Shown: positions 28,318 to 36,670, numbered from the stretch's first letter. The stretch is DNA of 39,114 nt from Geminicoccaceae bacterium (GCA_025054575.1 JANWZN010000013.1:1-39114), one strand, 5' to 3'. The notes: generated from the letters alone by a model not told the origin. Translations and numbers: made by a program.

Positions 28318-29289
28318 CTAGCCGATCGCGGCCAGGAGGCCGTTGAGCCCGCGTGCCGGCGCGCTACCTCCGAGCGAGCGGGCGATCACCGTCACATTGT
28401 GGTCGATCATGCCGATGTAGGTTCCCTCGTAGCTACCGGGAGAACCCATCGCGTCGGAGAAGAGCCGGCCGCCGACGCGAACGCGGTGGCCACGCGCCGC
28501 GGCCCCTTCGACGAGCGCCAGGACGTTGCGCTCGGCCACCGAGCTCTCGACGAACACGGCCGGGATCGCGCGCTCGACGAGCAAGCGGACGAGGCGCTCG
28601 ATCTCGGCGAGGCCGGCCTCGCTCTCGGTCGACAGCCCCTGGACCCCGTGCACCTCGAACCCGTAGGCGCGGCCGAAATATCCGAAGGCGTCGTGGGCCG
28701 TCACCAGCACCCGAGCGGCCGGCGGCACCGTGCCGAGGACCGCACGGGCATAGCGGTCGAGCCCGTCGAGCTCGGCGTCGTACGCTCGGGCACGCTCGGC
28801 GAAGATCGTGGCACCTGTGGGATCGAGCCGGCCGAGCTCGTCGCGCACGATCGGCAGGAGCGCGCGCCAAAGGGCGACATCCATCCAGCAATGCGGATCG
28901 GCGCTGCCCGGGAATTCGGGGCGCGCGATCAATCGGTCGGTCGGCAAACGCTCCGCGAGCCGTATCAACGGCCGCTCCCCGGCGAGACGGTCGAGCAGCG
29001 GGTCGAGCTGGGCTTCCAGCCGCAGCCCGTTGGCGAAGATCGCCGCCGCCCGCCGCAGCGTCAGCACATCGCTCCGAGTGGGGCGGTAGCTGTGCGGATC
29101 GATCCCCTGACCCATCAGAACGCTAAGCTCGAATCGGTCGCCGCCGACCGCGCGCAGGAGATCGCCGATCTGGCCGATCGTGGCGACGAGCGGCAGGGGT
29201 GTCGCCGGCGCAGCGGACGCGTTCGGGCGTTCGAACGCGGCGACGAGGCCGGTGGAGGCGACGATCGAGAGAAGATTGCGCCGCTTCAT
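28318..29289 (-). CDS. Periplasmic Mn/Zn-binding protein (SitA/MntC/TroA family)
   Basis: Cluster A-I solute-binding protein; 323 aa with a signal peptide (KRRNLLSIVASTGLVAAF...ASAA). The likely metal ligands are His in GIDPHSYRP, His in SADPHCWMDVALW, Glu in AVFVESSVAERN and Asp in YIGMIDHN. VTAHDAFGYFGRAYGFEVHGVQGLSTESEAG is the family block. There is no His-rich loop, which is usual for Zn-specific ZnuA, so manganese fits better, and MntR in the operon agrees. First gene of the unit. Confidence 0.93.
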   Translation of the reverse strand: MKRRNLLSIVASTGLVAAFERPNASAAPATPLPLVATIGQIGDLLRAVGGDRFELSVLMGQGIDPHSYRPTRSDVLTLRRAAAIFANGLRLEAQLDPLLDRLAGERPLIRLAERLPTDRLIARPEFPGSADPHCWMDVALWRALLPIVRDELGRLDPTGATIFAERARAYDAELDGLDRYARAVLGTVPPAARVLVTAHDAFGYFGRAYGFEVHGVQGLSTESEAGLAEIERLVRLLVERAIPAVFVESSVAERNVLALVEGAAARGHRVRVGGRLFSDAMGSPGSYEGTYIGMIDHNVTVIARSLGGSAPARGLNGLLAAIG

Positions 29290-29326
29290 CGCTCGGCTTT
29301 CATCCGATCCTGTCTCAACAACAAAA

Positions 29327-29342
29327 CTTAGATCCGACTAAG
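29327..29342. promoter_or_regulatory. Candidate MntR operator CTTAG-N6-CTAAG
   Basis: A perfect 5-bp inverted repeat with 6-base spacer inside an AT-rich island 38-53 bases upstream of the binding-protein ATG. DtxR-family proteins bind palindromes of this kind (the DtxR box contains TTAGG/CCTAA). The position ahead of an operon that ends in mntR is what autoregulated Mn repression would need. Binding is inference. Confidence 0.45.
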
Positions 29343-29952
29343 AATCGGCGCAACAGCTCTCGGCACGCGCCGGCCCGGCGGCGCGCGGCGTCTCCCCATC
29401 GACGGCCAGGATCGGCGGGCCGGCGCCTCGCGTCGCTCGTTTCCCCCGAAGGCGGCCCCGCCGCCCGGCCGGAACCCGTCCGGCGGGGCGCGTCGGCGGT
29501 CCTCGACGCCCTTCGATCATCGGCGCAAGGAAAGGGGTAGGCCCGCTCGCAGCCGACCGAGAGCCTGTGCTCGAGCGAGCAATCGCCGCGCGATCGCCTC
29601 GGGGCCGCTGAACGCCCGCTGCGGCCGAGGTTCGGTCGAGCCCGGCTGGAGGTGCGGTGTCGAGCCGCGCTCGGCGACACCTCGGGCGGGTGTTCGGCAA
29701 TAACAGCGAGCGTTTCCGCCGCAGCCGGGATCGCTGCCCGCGAGGGGTTACGCCGCCACCGGATCGTCCTCGGCGAACCGGCGCCGGGGCGCCCGGGTCG
29801 GCGCAGCACCGGCAGCCGACGGGCGCACGAGCGGTGTCCGCCGCCACGAACCAGCGCTGGGTTCGCCCAACGCTCCAGCGCGAGCTTGTCGAGCCAGCGA
29901 AGCGAGGCTTACGATCGCGGAAGTGGGCCGACACGGACACGAAGGAAGCGAG
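29343..29952. other. Gap of about 610 bp with no recognisable gene
   Basis: Between the Mn importer promoter region and the cytochrome c gene there is no protein family, although several frames are open on both strands. A structured segment with GAGGTG at 29649-29654 pairing with CACCTC at 29678-29683, and an inner TGTCG...CGACA stem, could fold as RNA. I recognise no known ncRNA. It may hold promoters for both divergent units or a decayed gene. Confidence 0.45.
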
Positions 29953-30318
29953 ATGGCAGCGCGTCGAGGCGGTCGAACGCGGGTGCCCTGGCCGGCGAGG
30001 GGCGCTGGTCGCGGACTGCTCGCGCTCGCGAGCGTCCTCGTCGCGCTGTCCTCGCTGCACGCGGCGGCACGCGGGGATGCTGGACGAGGCCGGGCCTTGG
30101 CGGACTCCTTGTGCGGCCGCTGCCACGCCACTGGGGCGAGCGAGCCGAGCCCGCTCGCCGACGCACCGCCGTTCCGCACCCTCAAGCGCCGTTATCCGGT
30201 CGAGAGCTTGGCCGAACCCCTCGCCGAGGGGCTCGTCACCGGCCACCCGGCGATGCCCGAGATCCAGCTCGAGCCTGCCGCGATCGCGGATTTCCTGGCC
30301 TATCTCGAGTCCTTGTGA
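29953..30318 (+). CDS. Small periplasmic c-type cytochrome
   Basis: 121 aa with an N-terminal signal peptide or anchor (GLLALASVLVALSSLHAAA). One haem site, CGRCH (C54, C57, H58), and a likely axial Met at 101 in GLVTGHPAMPEI make a class I monohaem cytochrome. ATG at 29953 has AAGGA upstream. Its partner oxidase or dehydrogenase is not in the window. It converges with the SDR gene with 9 bases between the stops; an inverted repeat GTGAGCG-N17-CGCTCAC (30315-30345) spans the junction. Confidence 0.88.
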   Translation: MAARRGGRTRVPWPARGAGRGLLALASVLVALSSLHAAARGDAGRGRALADSLCGRCHATGASEPSPLADAPPFRTLKRRYPVESLAEPLAEGLVTGHPAMPEIQLEPAAIADFLAYLESL

Positions 30319-30345
30319 GCGGCCCGATCAGCGAGCGCCGCTCAC
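30315..30345. terminator. Possible terminator hairpin at the cytochrome c / SDR junction
   Basis: A 7-bp inverted repeat GTGAGCG and CGCTCAC with a 17-base loop covers both convergent stop codons. No T-run is present, so this is weak. Confidence 0.3.
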
Positions 30346-31074
30346 GTTGAAGACGGTCGCCGCGACGTAGCTCGCCTTGTCCGAAAGAAGCCAGACCACG
30401 GCTTCGGCGACCTCCTCGGGGCGACCGGCGCGACCGAGCGGCACGGTCGGTCCGAACCGCTGGATGCGTTCGGGAACACCCGTATCCTCTTGCATGTCGG
30501 TGTCGATCAGGCCCGGTCGCAGACCATTGACGCGGATCCCCTCGGCGGCGACCTCCTTGCCGAGCCCCTCGGTCAAGACGTCGACCCCGGCCTTGGCGCA
30601 GGCATAGGGCACGAAGCCGCCCGCACCCTTGAGTTCCGAGGCCATCGAGGAAATGTTGACGATCACCCCGCCGCGGCCACCGCGTGATCGGGCCATGCGG
30701 CGGACGGCCTCGCGATTGCAGACGATGTGGGCGACGAGGTCGGTCTCGATCACCCGGCGGATCTCGTCGATCGGCACGCAGGCCAGGGGCTGTGCCTTGT
30801 GGATCACGCCGGCATTGCTGACGAGCGCCTCGACATAGCCGAGCTCCGAGGCGGTCTGGTCGAAGGCGGCTGCGACCGCGCGCGGGTCGGTGATGTCGCA
30901 CCGCATGACGAGCACGCGGCGGCCGAGGGCACGGACGTCCTCGGCGACCCGCTCGGCCGCCTCGACCCGCTCCCGGTAGGTCAAGGCGACGTCCCAACCG
31001 TCGCGCGCCGCGAGCCGGCACACCGCGGCGCCGATCCCGCGCGAGCCTCCCGTCACCAGGACGATCTTACCCAT
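30328..31074 (-). CDS. Short-chain dehydrogenase/reductase (FabG-like)
   Basis: NAD(P)-dependent oxidoreductase of the classical SDR family; 248 aa. Cofactor motif TGGSRGIG at 8-15, and catalytic Ser in NISSMAS (142/143), Y157 and K161 in YACAKAG. The usual NNAG is SNAG here. The C-terminal VPLGRAGRPEEVAEAVVWLLSDKASYV is as in glucose dehydrogenase/FabG-like proteins. The substrate cannot be given. It is downstream of the cupin gene by about 110 bases. Confidence 0.9.
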   Translation of the reverse strand: MGKIVLVTGGSRGIGAAVCRLAARDGWDVALTYRERVEAAERVAEDVRALGRRVLVMRCDITDPRAVAAAFDQTASELGYVEALVSNAGVIHKAQPLACVPIDEIRRVIETDLVAHIVCNREAVRRMARSRGGRGGVIVNISSMASELKGAGGFVPYACAKAGVDVLTEGLGKEVAAEGIRVNGLRPGLIDTDMQEDTGVPERIQRFGPTVPLGRAGRPEEVAEAVVWLLSDKASYVAATVFNVSGAR

Positions 31075-31185
31075 GCTCTGCCCTCCGCCACCGGATGTCG
31101 CCGGTTACGAAAGGCCGTGCAATGCGGCAAGGCGTGCGCCGTCGGACCCGCTGCGCGCGATCGAGTGGCCGCACGGGCGCAAGCC

Positions 31186-31551
31186 TCAACTGCGTCCGTA
31201 GCGATCCTCGAGCCGGACGATGTCGGTCTCCTCGAGCCGCTCGCCGTACTGGACCTCGATGAATTCTAGGGGCTCGGTACCGGGATTGGCGATCCGATGC
31301 GGCGTGCCGACCGGGATGTCGACCGCGTCCCCGGCCCGCCGGTCGAAGATCTGCTCCTCCAGGGTCACCTGGGCTACCCCGCGGGCGATGAACCAGTGCT
31401 CCGCCCGATGCCGGTGGAGCTGGAGCGAGAGGATCCCGCCCGGCTTCACCGTGATCCGCTTGACCACGAAGCCGGGCCCGACGTCGAGCACCTGCCAGCG
31501 GCCCCAGGGCCGCTCGTCGCTGTCGCCGGGTCGATACGCCACCATGTTCAT
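31186..31551 (-). CDS. Cupin protein, mannose-6-phosphate isomerase type II C-terminal-like
   Basis: 121 aa single cupin. RPWGRWQVLDVGPGFVVKRITVKPGGILSLQLHRHRAEHWFIARGVAQV matches the isomerase domain of bifunctional mannose-1-P guanylyltransferase / mannose-6-P isomerases, with the metal His/Glu set in LHRHRAEHW and a later His in VGTPHRIANPG. It stands alone without the nucleotidyltransferase half. ATG at 31551 has GGAG upstream; a second ATG is 6 bases later. A free-standing PMI is possible but unproven. Confidence 0.87.
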   Translation of the reverse strand: MNMVAYRPGDSDERPWGRWQVLDVGPGFVVKRITVKPGGILSLQLHRHRAEHWFIARGVAQVTLEEQIFDRRAGDAVDIPVGTPHRIANPGTEPLEFIEVQYGERLEETDIVRLEDRYGRS

Positions 31552-31635
31552 CCGGGTCGCTCCACGCCACGGCGTCGGTATGGACGCTCCTGGTTGAAAA
31601 TCCTTTGACGCCGCTCGTCCAGTCGCGCTCGCACC

Positions 31636-32193
31636 TCAACCGCGCCGTGCAAGCCCCACGAGTTCGACGACCGTCTCGAGCAGCGGCGCTCCGGCCTCCG
31701 CGGCCGGTTCGCGGGCCCGCAGATCGAGCGCGCGAACGAGCAACAACGGTCGCGACGTCTCGATCGCATGCAGCAGGCCGACCAGGCTCTCGAGGCCGAT
31801 CACGAGCTGGACCCGCAGCCCGATCTCGAGAAAGGGCGGCGCTTCGGTGGGTTCGAGGACTTGGGTGCTGGCGAGTTCGCCGCCCTGTTCGCGGACCAAG
31901 GCGGCCACGAGCCCCTGAAGCTCGGCGCCCGCCAGCGCCGGGGTGGCGGCGCGCACGAACAGCGCCTGGTCGGTCAAGGCGGACTCGAGCAGCCGTTGCT
32001 CGGCGAGGAGCTGCTCGCGCTCGCCGATCCGCTCGCGCAGCGCAGCGATCTCGTGGTCGAGGGCCGCAAGGCGCCGATCCTGCCGATCGATCCAGCGCAG
32101 CGGCAACCACGCGATCGCGCCGAGCGCGAGGACCAGGAGCAGCAACAGGCCGAGGGCCAACGCCCGGCGGGCGCGCGGCGACAGGTTCCTCAC
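31636..32193 (-). CDS. gspM: Type II secretion system protein GspM
   Basis: Inner-membrane platform protein of type II secretion; 185 aa. A short cytoplasmic N-terminus and one membrane helix (ALALGLLLLLVLALGAIAWL) are followed by a coiled coil (RRLAALDHEIAALRERIGEREQLLAEQ) and a periplasmic ferredoxin-like domain (LQGLVAALVREQGG...LLHAIETSRPLLLVRALDLRA). The sequence is poorly conserved, so the name rests on architecture and position after gspL. The GTG start overlaps the gspL stop (GTGA). Confidence 0.82.
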   Translation of the reverse strand: MRNLSPRARRALALGLLLLLVLALGAIAWLPLRWIDRQDRRLAALDHEIAALRERIGEREQLLAEQRLLESALTDQALFVRAATPALAGAELQGLVAALVREQGGELASTQVLEPTEAPPFLEIGLRVQLVIGLESLVGLLHAIETSRPLLLVRALDLRAREPAAEAGAPLLETVVELVGLARRG

Positions 32194-33308
32194 CGCGCTC
32201 CTCCGCGAGAACCCGAGACCTTGGCGACCAGGGCGAAGCGCTCGACCTCGCGCCTCGTGCCGTCAATCCCCGGGGCAGCGGCCCGCGTGCTGGGCGCGTT
32301 GAAGCGAACATCCTCGAGCGAAGACAGATCCTCCAGAAGCGGCACCAGAGGTGCTGCGCTGGGCCCGTAGCCGACGATCGACAGGCGGTCGCGGGCGAGC
32401 TGGAGCTCGCTCAAGAACACGTCATCCGGTAAGGCTCCACTCAGCTGCTCGAGGACTGCGAGTGCCGAGGGTGTGGTTCGCAGGCGCTCGGCGACGGCTG
32501 CCACCTCCGTGCGCAGCGTCTCGAGCCGGCTCCGCAGTGCCGGCAGATCAGCGAGACGCTCGGCCAACGCCTTGGCCACACGTTCGCGCTCGGCGAGGAC
32601 CACGCTGCGGGCGTGGATCTCCGAGCCCGCCACGACGAGAGCGGCCAGAGCAGCTGCCGCCAGGATCCCCACGAGCACGAACACGGCCGTCGGCGGGCGG
32701 GCGCCGCGCTCGGCTGCCAAGAGATCGAAGCGCGGGATCGGCCGGTCGTCGAGTTCGCCCACGTCGACCCGTTCGATCTCGATGCCGAGATCCTCGAGCT
32801 GCGCGCGCAGCTGCTCGACCCGAGCGCGTGGGGCGGCCGCTACCGTGACCTCGAGGCGGCCGTCCTCGCGAAACCGCGAGATCTCGACGTCGAACAGGGC
32901 CTGCTCGGCCGACCAGGGGGTGAGCACGTCGAGCCGATGCGCGACGATCTCGCGTAGCTCGGCCTCCGCGCCGGCCGGCAGCAGGTCGCGGACAAGCAAC
33001 GCATGCGCCGGAGCGAGCCGCAGCACGAGCCCGCGCCGTCGGCGCAGCCGCGCCAGGGCGTCTGCTGGCGACCCGCGGCCTCGTGGCGCCGGCAACGCCG
33101 CCTCCCGTTGCTGCGGCGCGCCGAGAACGAAAGCGTCGCGTTCGACGGGTCCCGACCGCCGCTGCTCGAGCACGCGGACGAGGCCGTCGCGATAGAACAG
33201 CAGGACAGCGCGCCGATCGGGGGCGCGGCGAAAGCCCGGGCTCGGCAGCACGGCCGCGAGCTCGTCCATCCACCAGCGGAAAAAACCGCGCGCGGGCGAG
33301 TCGCTCAC
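32190..33308 (-). CDS. gspL: Type II secretion system protein GspL (PilN-like domain)
   Basis: Links the cytoplasmic ATPase to the inner-membrane platform; about 372 aa. A cytoplasmic part of about 205 residues (RLDVLTPWSAEQALFDVEISRF is the recognisable block) precedes one membrane helix (AVFVLVGILAAAALAALVVAG). A periplasmic coiled coil and PilN-like domain (LEQLSGALPDDVFLSELQLARDRLSIVGYGPSAAPLVPLLEDL) end the protein. The start is GTG 33308 or TTG 33323. Confidence 0.85.
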   Translation of the reverse strand: MSDSPARGFFRWWMDELAAVLPSPGFRRAPDRRAVLLFYRDGLVRVLEQRRSGPVERDAFVLGAPQQREAALPAPRGRGSPADALARLRRRRGLVLRLAPAHALLVRDLLPAGAEAELREIVAHRLDVLTPWSAEQALFDVEISRFREDGRLEVTVAAAPRARVEQLRAQLEDLGIEIERVDVGELDDRPIPRFDLLAAERGARPPTAVFVLVGILAAAALAALVVAGSEIHARSVVLAERERVAKALAERLADLPALRSRLETLRTEVAAVAERLRTTPSALAVLEQLSGALPDDVFLSELQLARDRLSIVGYGPSAAPLVPLLEDLSSLEDVRFNAPSTRAAAPGIDGTRREVERFALVAKVSGSRGGAR

Positions 33309-33326
33309 TGCTCGGCTCGCCAAGGC

Positions 33327-34214
33327 TCAGGCCCCCGGAGCCAGCGGCCCGCTCTCGGGCAGCGGCAGCGGTCCCGACCAGTCGACGATCCGCACCGGGC
33401 GGTCCTCACCGGCGCGAAGGGCCAAGCGAACCGAGCGAACGGCACGGCGCCCGCCCGGCGTCGTGGCCAGGATCTCGAGCCGGTAGAGGTCGCTCGGATC
33501 GGCGCGCCGCTCGCCCGTCGGCATCGCTGCCATGGGTCCGGCCGGCCGCTCGCCGGTGGTGGCACCGGACCGCTCGGACAGGGCGTCGCGCACGAGGGCC
33601 GGGGCGAGCTCGACGAGCGGCTCGCTTCGACCCGTGCCGAGCGTGACCGCGGCCCGGAGGCGCGCAGCGGCCGCTTCGGCCGATTCGATCGCCAGTGCGT
33701 CGCCGTGCAAGAGCTCGAAGGGATGATCGAGGCCGGGGCCGGCGGGTGGGCGAAGCTCCTCGCCCGCTCCCCGTTGGACGATGGCTGCGGCCCGCTCGCC
33801 GCTGCCGGTGCGGCTGCGGGCGAGGCGCTCGGCGAGCGATCGCGCCGTGCCGCTCTCGAAACCGGCCGCCTCGGCGAGCCGGCGGAGGAGGTCGGGCGAT
33901 GCCGCGGCGAGGTCGACGAGGCCGCTCTCGGCCTGGATCCGCACCTCGAGCTCGACATCGTCGAGCGAGAGCCGGAGCTCGGCCGTGCCACCGCGCAGCT
34001 CGACCCGCTCGCGCATGAGCCGATCGGCGGTGGCGTGGACGGCTGCTTCGAGTGCTGCGCGCAAGCGGGTGGCATCGACCGCGCGGCGACTTTCCGGGGT
34101 CCCGAGCCGGGTCGATTCGAGCAGCGCCAGCGCGAGACCGGCGGCTGCGACCGCGAGCCAGATCACGGCCAAGAGCGCCGCGCCCCGCTCCCGGGCAGGA
34201 CCGCTCAGCCGCAC
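33327..34214 (-). CDS. gspK: Type II secretion minor pseudopilin GspK
   Basis: Tip minor pseudopilin, about 295 aa, larger than the others as expected. The prepilin-type leader is RERG before AALLAVIWLAVAAAGLALALL; it lacks the Glu at +5, the known trait of GspK. The alpha-helical insert domain is PDLLRRLAEAAGFESGTARSLAERLA. GTG at 34214 overlaps the gspJ end by 10 bases. Confidence 0.87.
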   Translation of the reverse strand: MRLSGPARERGAALLAVIWLAVAAAGLALALLESTRLGTPESRRAVDATRLRAALEAAVHATADRLMRERVELRGGTAELRLSLDDVELEVRIQAESGLVDLAAASPDLLRRLAEAAGFESGTARSLAERLARSRTGSGERAAAIVQRGAGEELRPPAGPGLDHPFELLHGDALAIESAEAAAARLRAAVTLGTGRSEPLVELAPALVRDALSERSGATTGERPAGPMAAMPTGERRADPSDLYRLEILATTPGGRRAVRSVRLALRAGEDRPVRIVDWSGPLPLPESGPLAPGA

Positions 34215-34873
34215 GCTACGCCTCCGCGCCGGTCGCCCAAACAGAAGAGCGGCAGGTCGATCGCGAGGCGGACGATCGTGGCCGGGCCGTCCGGCCTCGC
34301 GCCGGCGAGGCGGACCGCCTCGGGCAGGCGCGGTCCGGGCGGCCATCTCGGCCACCAGCGCGGCTCGCCCGAGCCGTCGGGGCGGCCCCAGAATGCGAAG
34401 GAGGCGTCGCCGTCAAGGACCACGAGCGGGATCGGCTCCACCGTGGCGAGCCGAGCGAAGCCCGAGCCGTCGCGCACCAGCGCAGCACGACGAGCCAGCA
34501 GGCGCCGGCCGCCGCGCACGTCCTCGAGAGCGAGCTCCCACAGCGCGAGGCCACCGCCGAGCCGATCATCGGTCGGCGCGTTGACGAACCGGATCCGCTC
34601 GGCGCTGCCCTCGAAGGCCATGATCGGCCGCTGCGGCGGTCCCCAATCGAGCGGCAGGGCGCGGGCGAGCTCGTTGCGCAGCAGTCCGACGGCGGTCGCG
34701 GCGGGCTCGGTTTCGCCTTGCGCGCGGCGCTCGCGCTCTAGGGCCCGGCCGAGCACGCCCAGACCACCGGCGGCGATCGCCGCTGCGAGTGCCAGGACCG
34801 CGAGCGCGATCAAAAGCTCGAGCAAGGTCAGGCCGGCAGCGCCCGTCGCCGCCGGGCGGTCGGCCACGGTCAT
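34205..34873 (-). CDS. gspJ: Type II secretion minor pseudopilin GspJ
   Basis: 222 aa. The prepilin peptidase site is AAG before LTLLELLIALAVLALAAAIAA, with Glu at +5. The globular part has LLRNELARALPLDWG and EGSAERIRFVNAP, typical of GspJ. ATG overlaps the gspI stop as ATGA. Confidence 0.88.
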   Translation of the reverse strand: MTVADRPAATGAAGLTLLELLIALAVLALAAAIAAGGLGVLGRALERERRAQGETEPAATAVGLLRNELARALPLDWGPPQRPIMAFEGSAERIRFVNAPTDDRLGGGLALWELALEDVRGGRRLLARRAALVRDGSGFARLATVEPIPLVVLDGDASFAFWGRPDGSGEPRWWPRWPPGPRLPEAVRLAGARPDGPATIVRLAIDLPLFCLGDRRGGVACG

Positions 34874-35262
34874 CGAAAACCGCCCAGGCGGAGCGTGGCG
34901 AGGGCGAAGCGGCCGCCCGCTTCGTCCTCGATCTCGGCCGTGATCCGCCAGAGCGTCGCTCGGGCTTCGCCGGTCCGGATCGGCCCCCCGCCCTCGGGCT
35001 CCTCGCGCGCGCGGATCAGCCGCCAGCGCAGCCCGCCCGACCGCCCCTCGGCGACGGCTGCCTCGCCGAGCAGATCGAGGCCGGCGCGAGCGAGCAGGCT
35101 CTCGGCGAGCTGCGCCATGGCGAGCTCGCGACGACCGCGCTCGGCGATCTCGAGGCTTCCGCCGCTGGCTGCGACCGCGCCGCCCAAGACCACGCCGAGG
35201 ACCGCGATCGCCACCAGCGCCTCGATCAAGCTGAACCCCGTTCGACCCGTCGGCTCAGCCAT
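34870..35262 (-). CDS. gspI: Type II secretion minor pseudopilin GspI
   Basis: 130 aa. Leader MAEPTGRTG precedes FSLIEALVAIAVLGVVLGGAV with Glu at +5. RELAMAQLAESLLARAG and the C-terminal beta part fit GspI. It overlaps gspH by 8 bases. Confidence 0.88.
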   Translation of the reverse strand: MAEPTGRTGFSLIEALVAIAVLGVVLGGAVAASGGSLEIAERGRRELAMAQLAESLLARAGLDLLGEAAVAEGRSGGLRWRLIRAREEPEGGGPIRTGEARATLWRITAEIEDEAGGRFALATLRLGGFR

Positions 35263-35644
35263 CGGCGATCACGACCCCGCCCGAAAGCGGTTCGATACGG
35301 ACGATCCGGCGCCCGGCAGGTCCGATGATGGCAAGCGTTCCACCCGAAGCCCCGCCGTCCGGGAAGAAGCGGATCGAGGTGCCGTCGACCAGCTCGAGCC
35401 CGACCCCGGGGCCGAGCCGCCGCGCGAGCTCGTCCGCGTCGACCCGTTCGATACGCGCCCGATCGATGGCCCGGGCGCGCAGCTCGCGCAGCTCGCGCGC
35501 CACCGATCGTGCCGCCGCGTCGAGCGCATCCCCCCGACCCGGCCGCTGCGGCACGGCGATCGCCAAGGCGAGGCCCAGGACAACCAGCACGACCAGGACC
35601 TCGACCAGCGTGAAGCCGCGCTCAGCGCCGCGTGCTCGCCACAT
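35255..35644 (-). CDS. gspH: Type II secretion minor pseudopilin GspH
   Basis: 129 aa. Leader MWRARGAERG precedes FTLVEVLVVLVVLGLALAIAV with Glu at +5. RSVARELRELRARAIDRARI and the beta-rich C-terminus are as in GspH. The ATG at 35644 lies inside the end of gspG. Confidence 0.87.
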   Translation of the reverse strand: MWRARGAERGFTLVEVLVVLVVLGLALAIAVPQRPGRGDALDAAARSVARELRELRARAIDRARIERVDADELARRLGPGVGLELVDGTSIRFFPDGGASGGTLAIIGPAGRRIVRIEPLSGGVVIADG

Positions 35645-36140
35645 CGGCGGCCTCGCCACTGCCGCCCGGTGCCCCGTCGGCACCGAGCGAGAGGAGGTCG
35701 TATGCGCCGCGCTCTCCGGGCATCCGGTAGACATAGGCGCGCCCCCAGGGATCGGTGGGCACCGTTGCGGCGTCGAGGTAGGGCCCCCGCCAGCCGCGCA
35801 CCCCGCCCGGATCGCGAATCAGGGCCTGCAGGCCCTGCTGCGTGGTCGGATAGCCGCCGGTATCGAGCCGGTAGAGATCGAGCGCCTGTTCGAGGCTCTG
35901 GATCTGCAGCCGTGCCGCATCGCTCCGCGCCCCGCTCAGATAGCCCAGCACCCGCGGACCTGCGAGGGCCGCGAGCAGACCCAGGATCACGAGCACCACC
36001 AGCAACTCGATCAAGGTGAAGCCAGCCTCGCGACGGCGCCGCCGCCGCTCTCGCCTCGCGATCTCCATCTCGCTCGTCCGCCCCGCGCTCGCGGCGGTCG
36101 CGGGCCCGAGCCCCACCGTCGCCGCGCGTTTTTGGTCCAT
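35622..36140 (-). CDS. gspG: Type II secretion major pseudopilin GspG
   Basis: Main subunit of the pseudopilus; 172 aa from ATG 36140 or 148 aa from ATG 36068. The mature protein starts at FTLIELLVVLVILGLLAAL after RRREAG. DTGGYPTTQQGLQALIRDPG, GWRGPYLD and PWGRAYVYRMPG are diagnostic, and YDLLSLGADGAPGGSGEAADV is the calcium-site region. ATG 36140 overlaps the gspC stop by one base, as expected in this tightly packed operon. It would give an unusually long prepeptide, so 36068 remains possible. Confidence 0.9.
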   Translation of the reverse strand: MDQKRAATVGLGPATAASAGRTSEMEIARRERRRRRREAGFTLIELLVVLVILGLLAALAGPRVLGYLSGARSDAARLQIQSLEQALDLYRLDTGGYPTTQQGLQALIRDPGGVRGWRGPYLDAATVPTDPWGRAYVYRMPGERGAYDLLSLGADGAPGGSGEAADVASTRR

Positions 36141-36670
36141 CACCGCAGAATCGAGAGCCGCTCGCGATCCCCGTCCCGCTCGACCACGAGGTGGTCGCTC
36201 CCGACCTCGATCACGCGCCAGCCCTCGACGAGATCGCCGACCGCGACCTGCTCGAGGGTTCGATCGCCGTCGCGGGCGACCAGCGCGGTGGCCGCCCCCC
36301 GGCGGATCACGGTGCCGACCAAGCGGAACGAAGGCCCCGCAGCCGCCGCCTCGGCCGGCTCGCCGCTCGGCTCGGCCACCGCTGCGGGGGTGAGCGGCTC
36401 GCTGGGCTTGGCCGGGCGCCGAGACGGCGCGAACAGCGGACGCTCGAGGGCGGCCGTGATCCGCTCGCGCGGCGGCGCGGAGAGATGCGCCGCGACCTCG
36501 GAGAGAGCTGCCAGGGCCGTCTGTTCGCCGCCTGTGGCCACGGTCGGTGGGGGAAGGCGCGCCGCGGCGACCGTCGCCGGAGCCTCCGCGATCCCGTCGA
36601 GCAACAGCCAGCCGGATGCGATCAGGCCCGAAGCGATCGCGAGCTTGGTAAGCGGATGCCACGCCTTCAT
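36140..36670 (-). CDS. gspC: Type II secretion system protein GspC
   Basis: Inner-membrane protein that contacts the secretin; 176 aa. One N-terminal membrane helix (LAIASGLIASGWLLLDGIAEA), a Pro/Ala-rich linker, and the HR domain (ERPLFAPSRRPA, FRLVGTVIRRGAATALVARDGDRTLEQVAVGDLVEGWRVIEV). There is no PDZ or coiled-coil C-terminal domain, so it is a short form. First gene of the operon. Confidence 0.88.
   Translation of the reverse strand: MKAWHPLTKLAIASGLIASGWLLLDGIAEAPATVAAARLPPPTVATGGEQTALAALSEVAAHLSAPPRERITAALERPLFAPSRRPAKPSEPLTPAAVAEPSGEPAEAAAAGPSFRLVGTVIRRGAATALVARDGDRTLEQVAVGDLVEGWRVIEVGSDHLVVERDGDRERLSILR

Noticed and set aside
29338-30246. 302-aa minus-strand frame across the gap and the cytochrome c gene
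   Set aside because: Its first half is the antisense of the cytochrome c gene, which has a signal peptide, CxxCH and a ribosome binding site; the rest is low-complexity Arg-rich.
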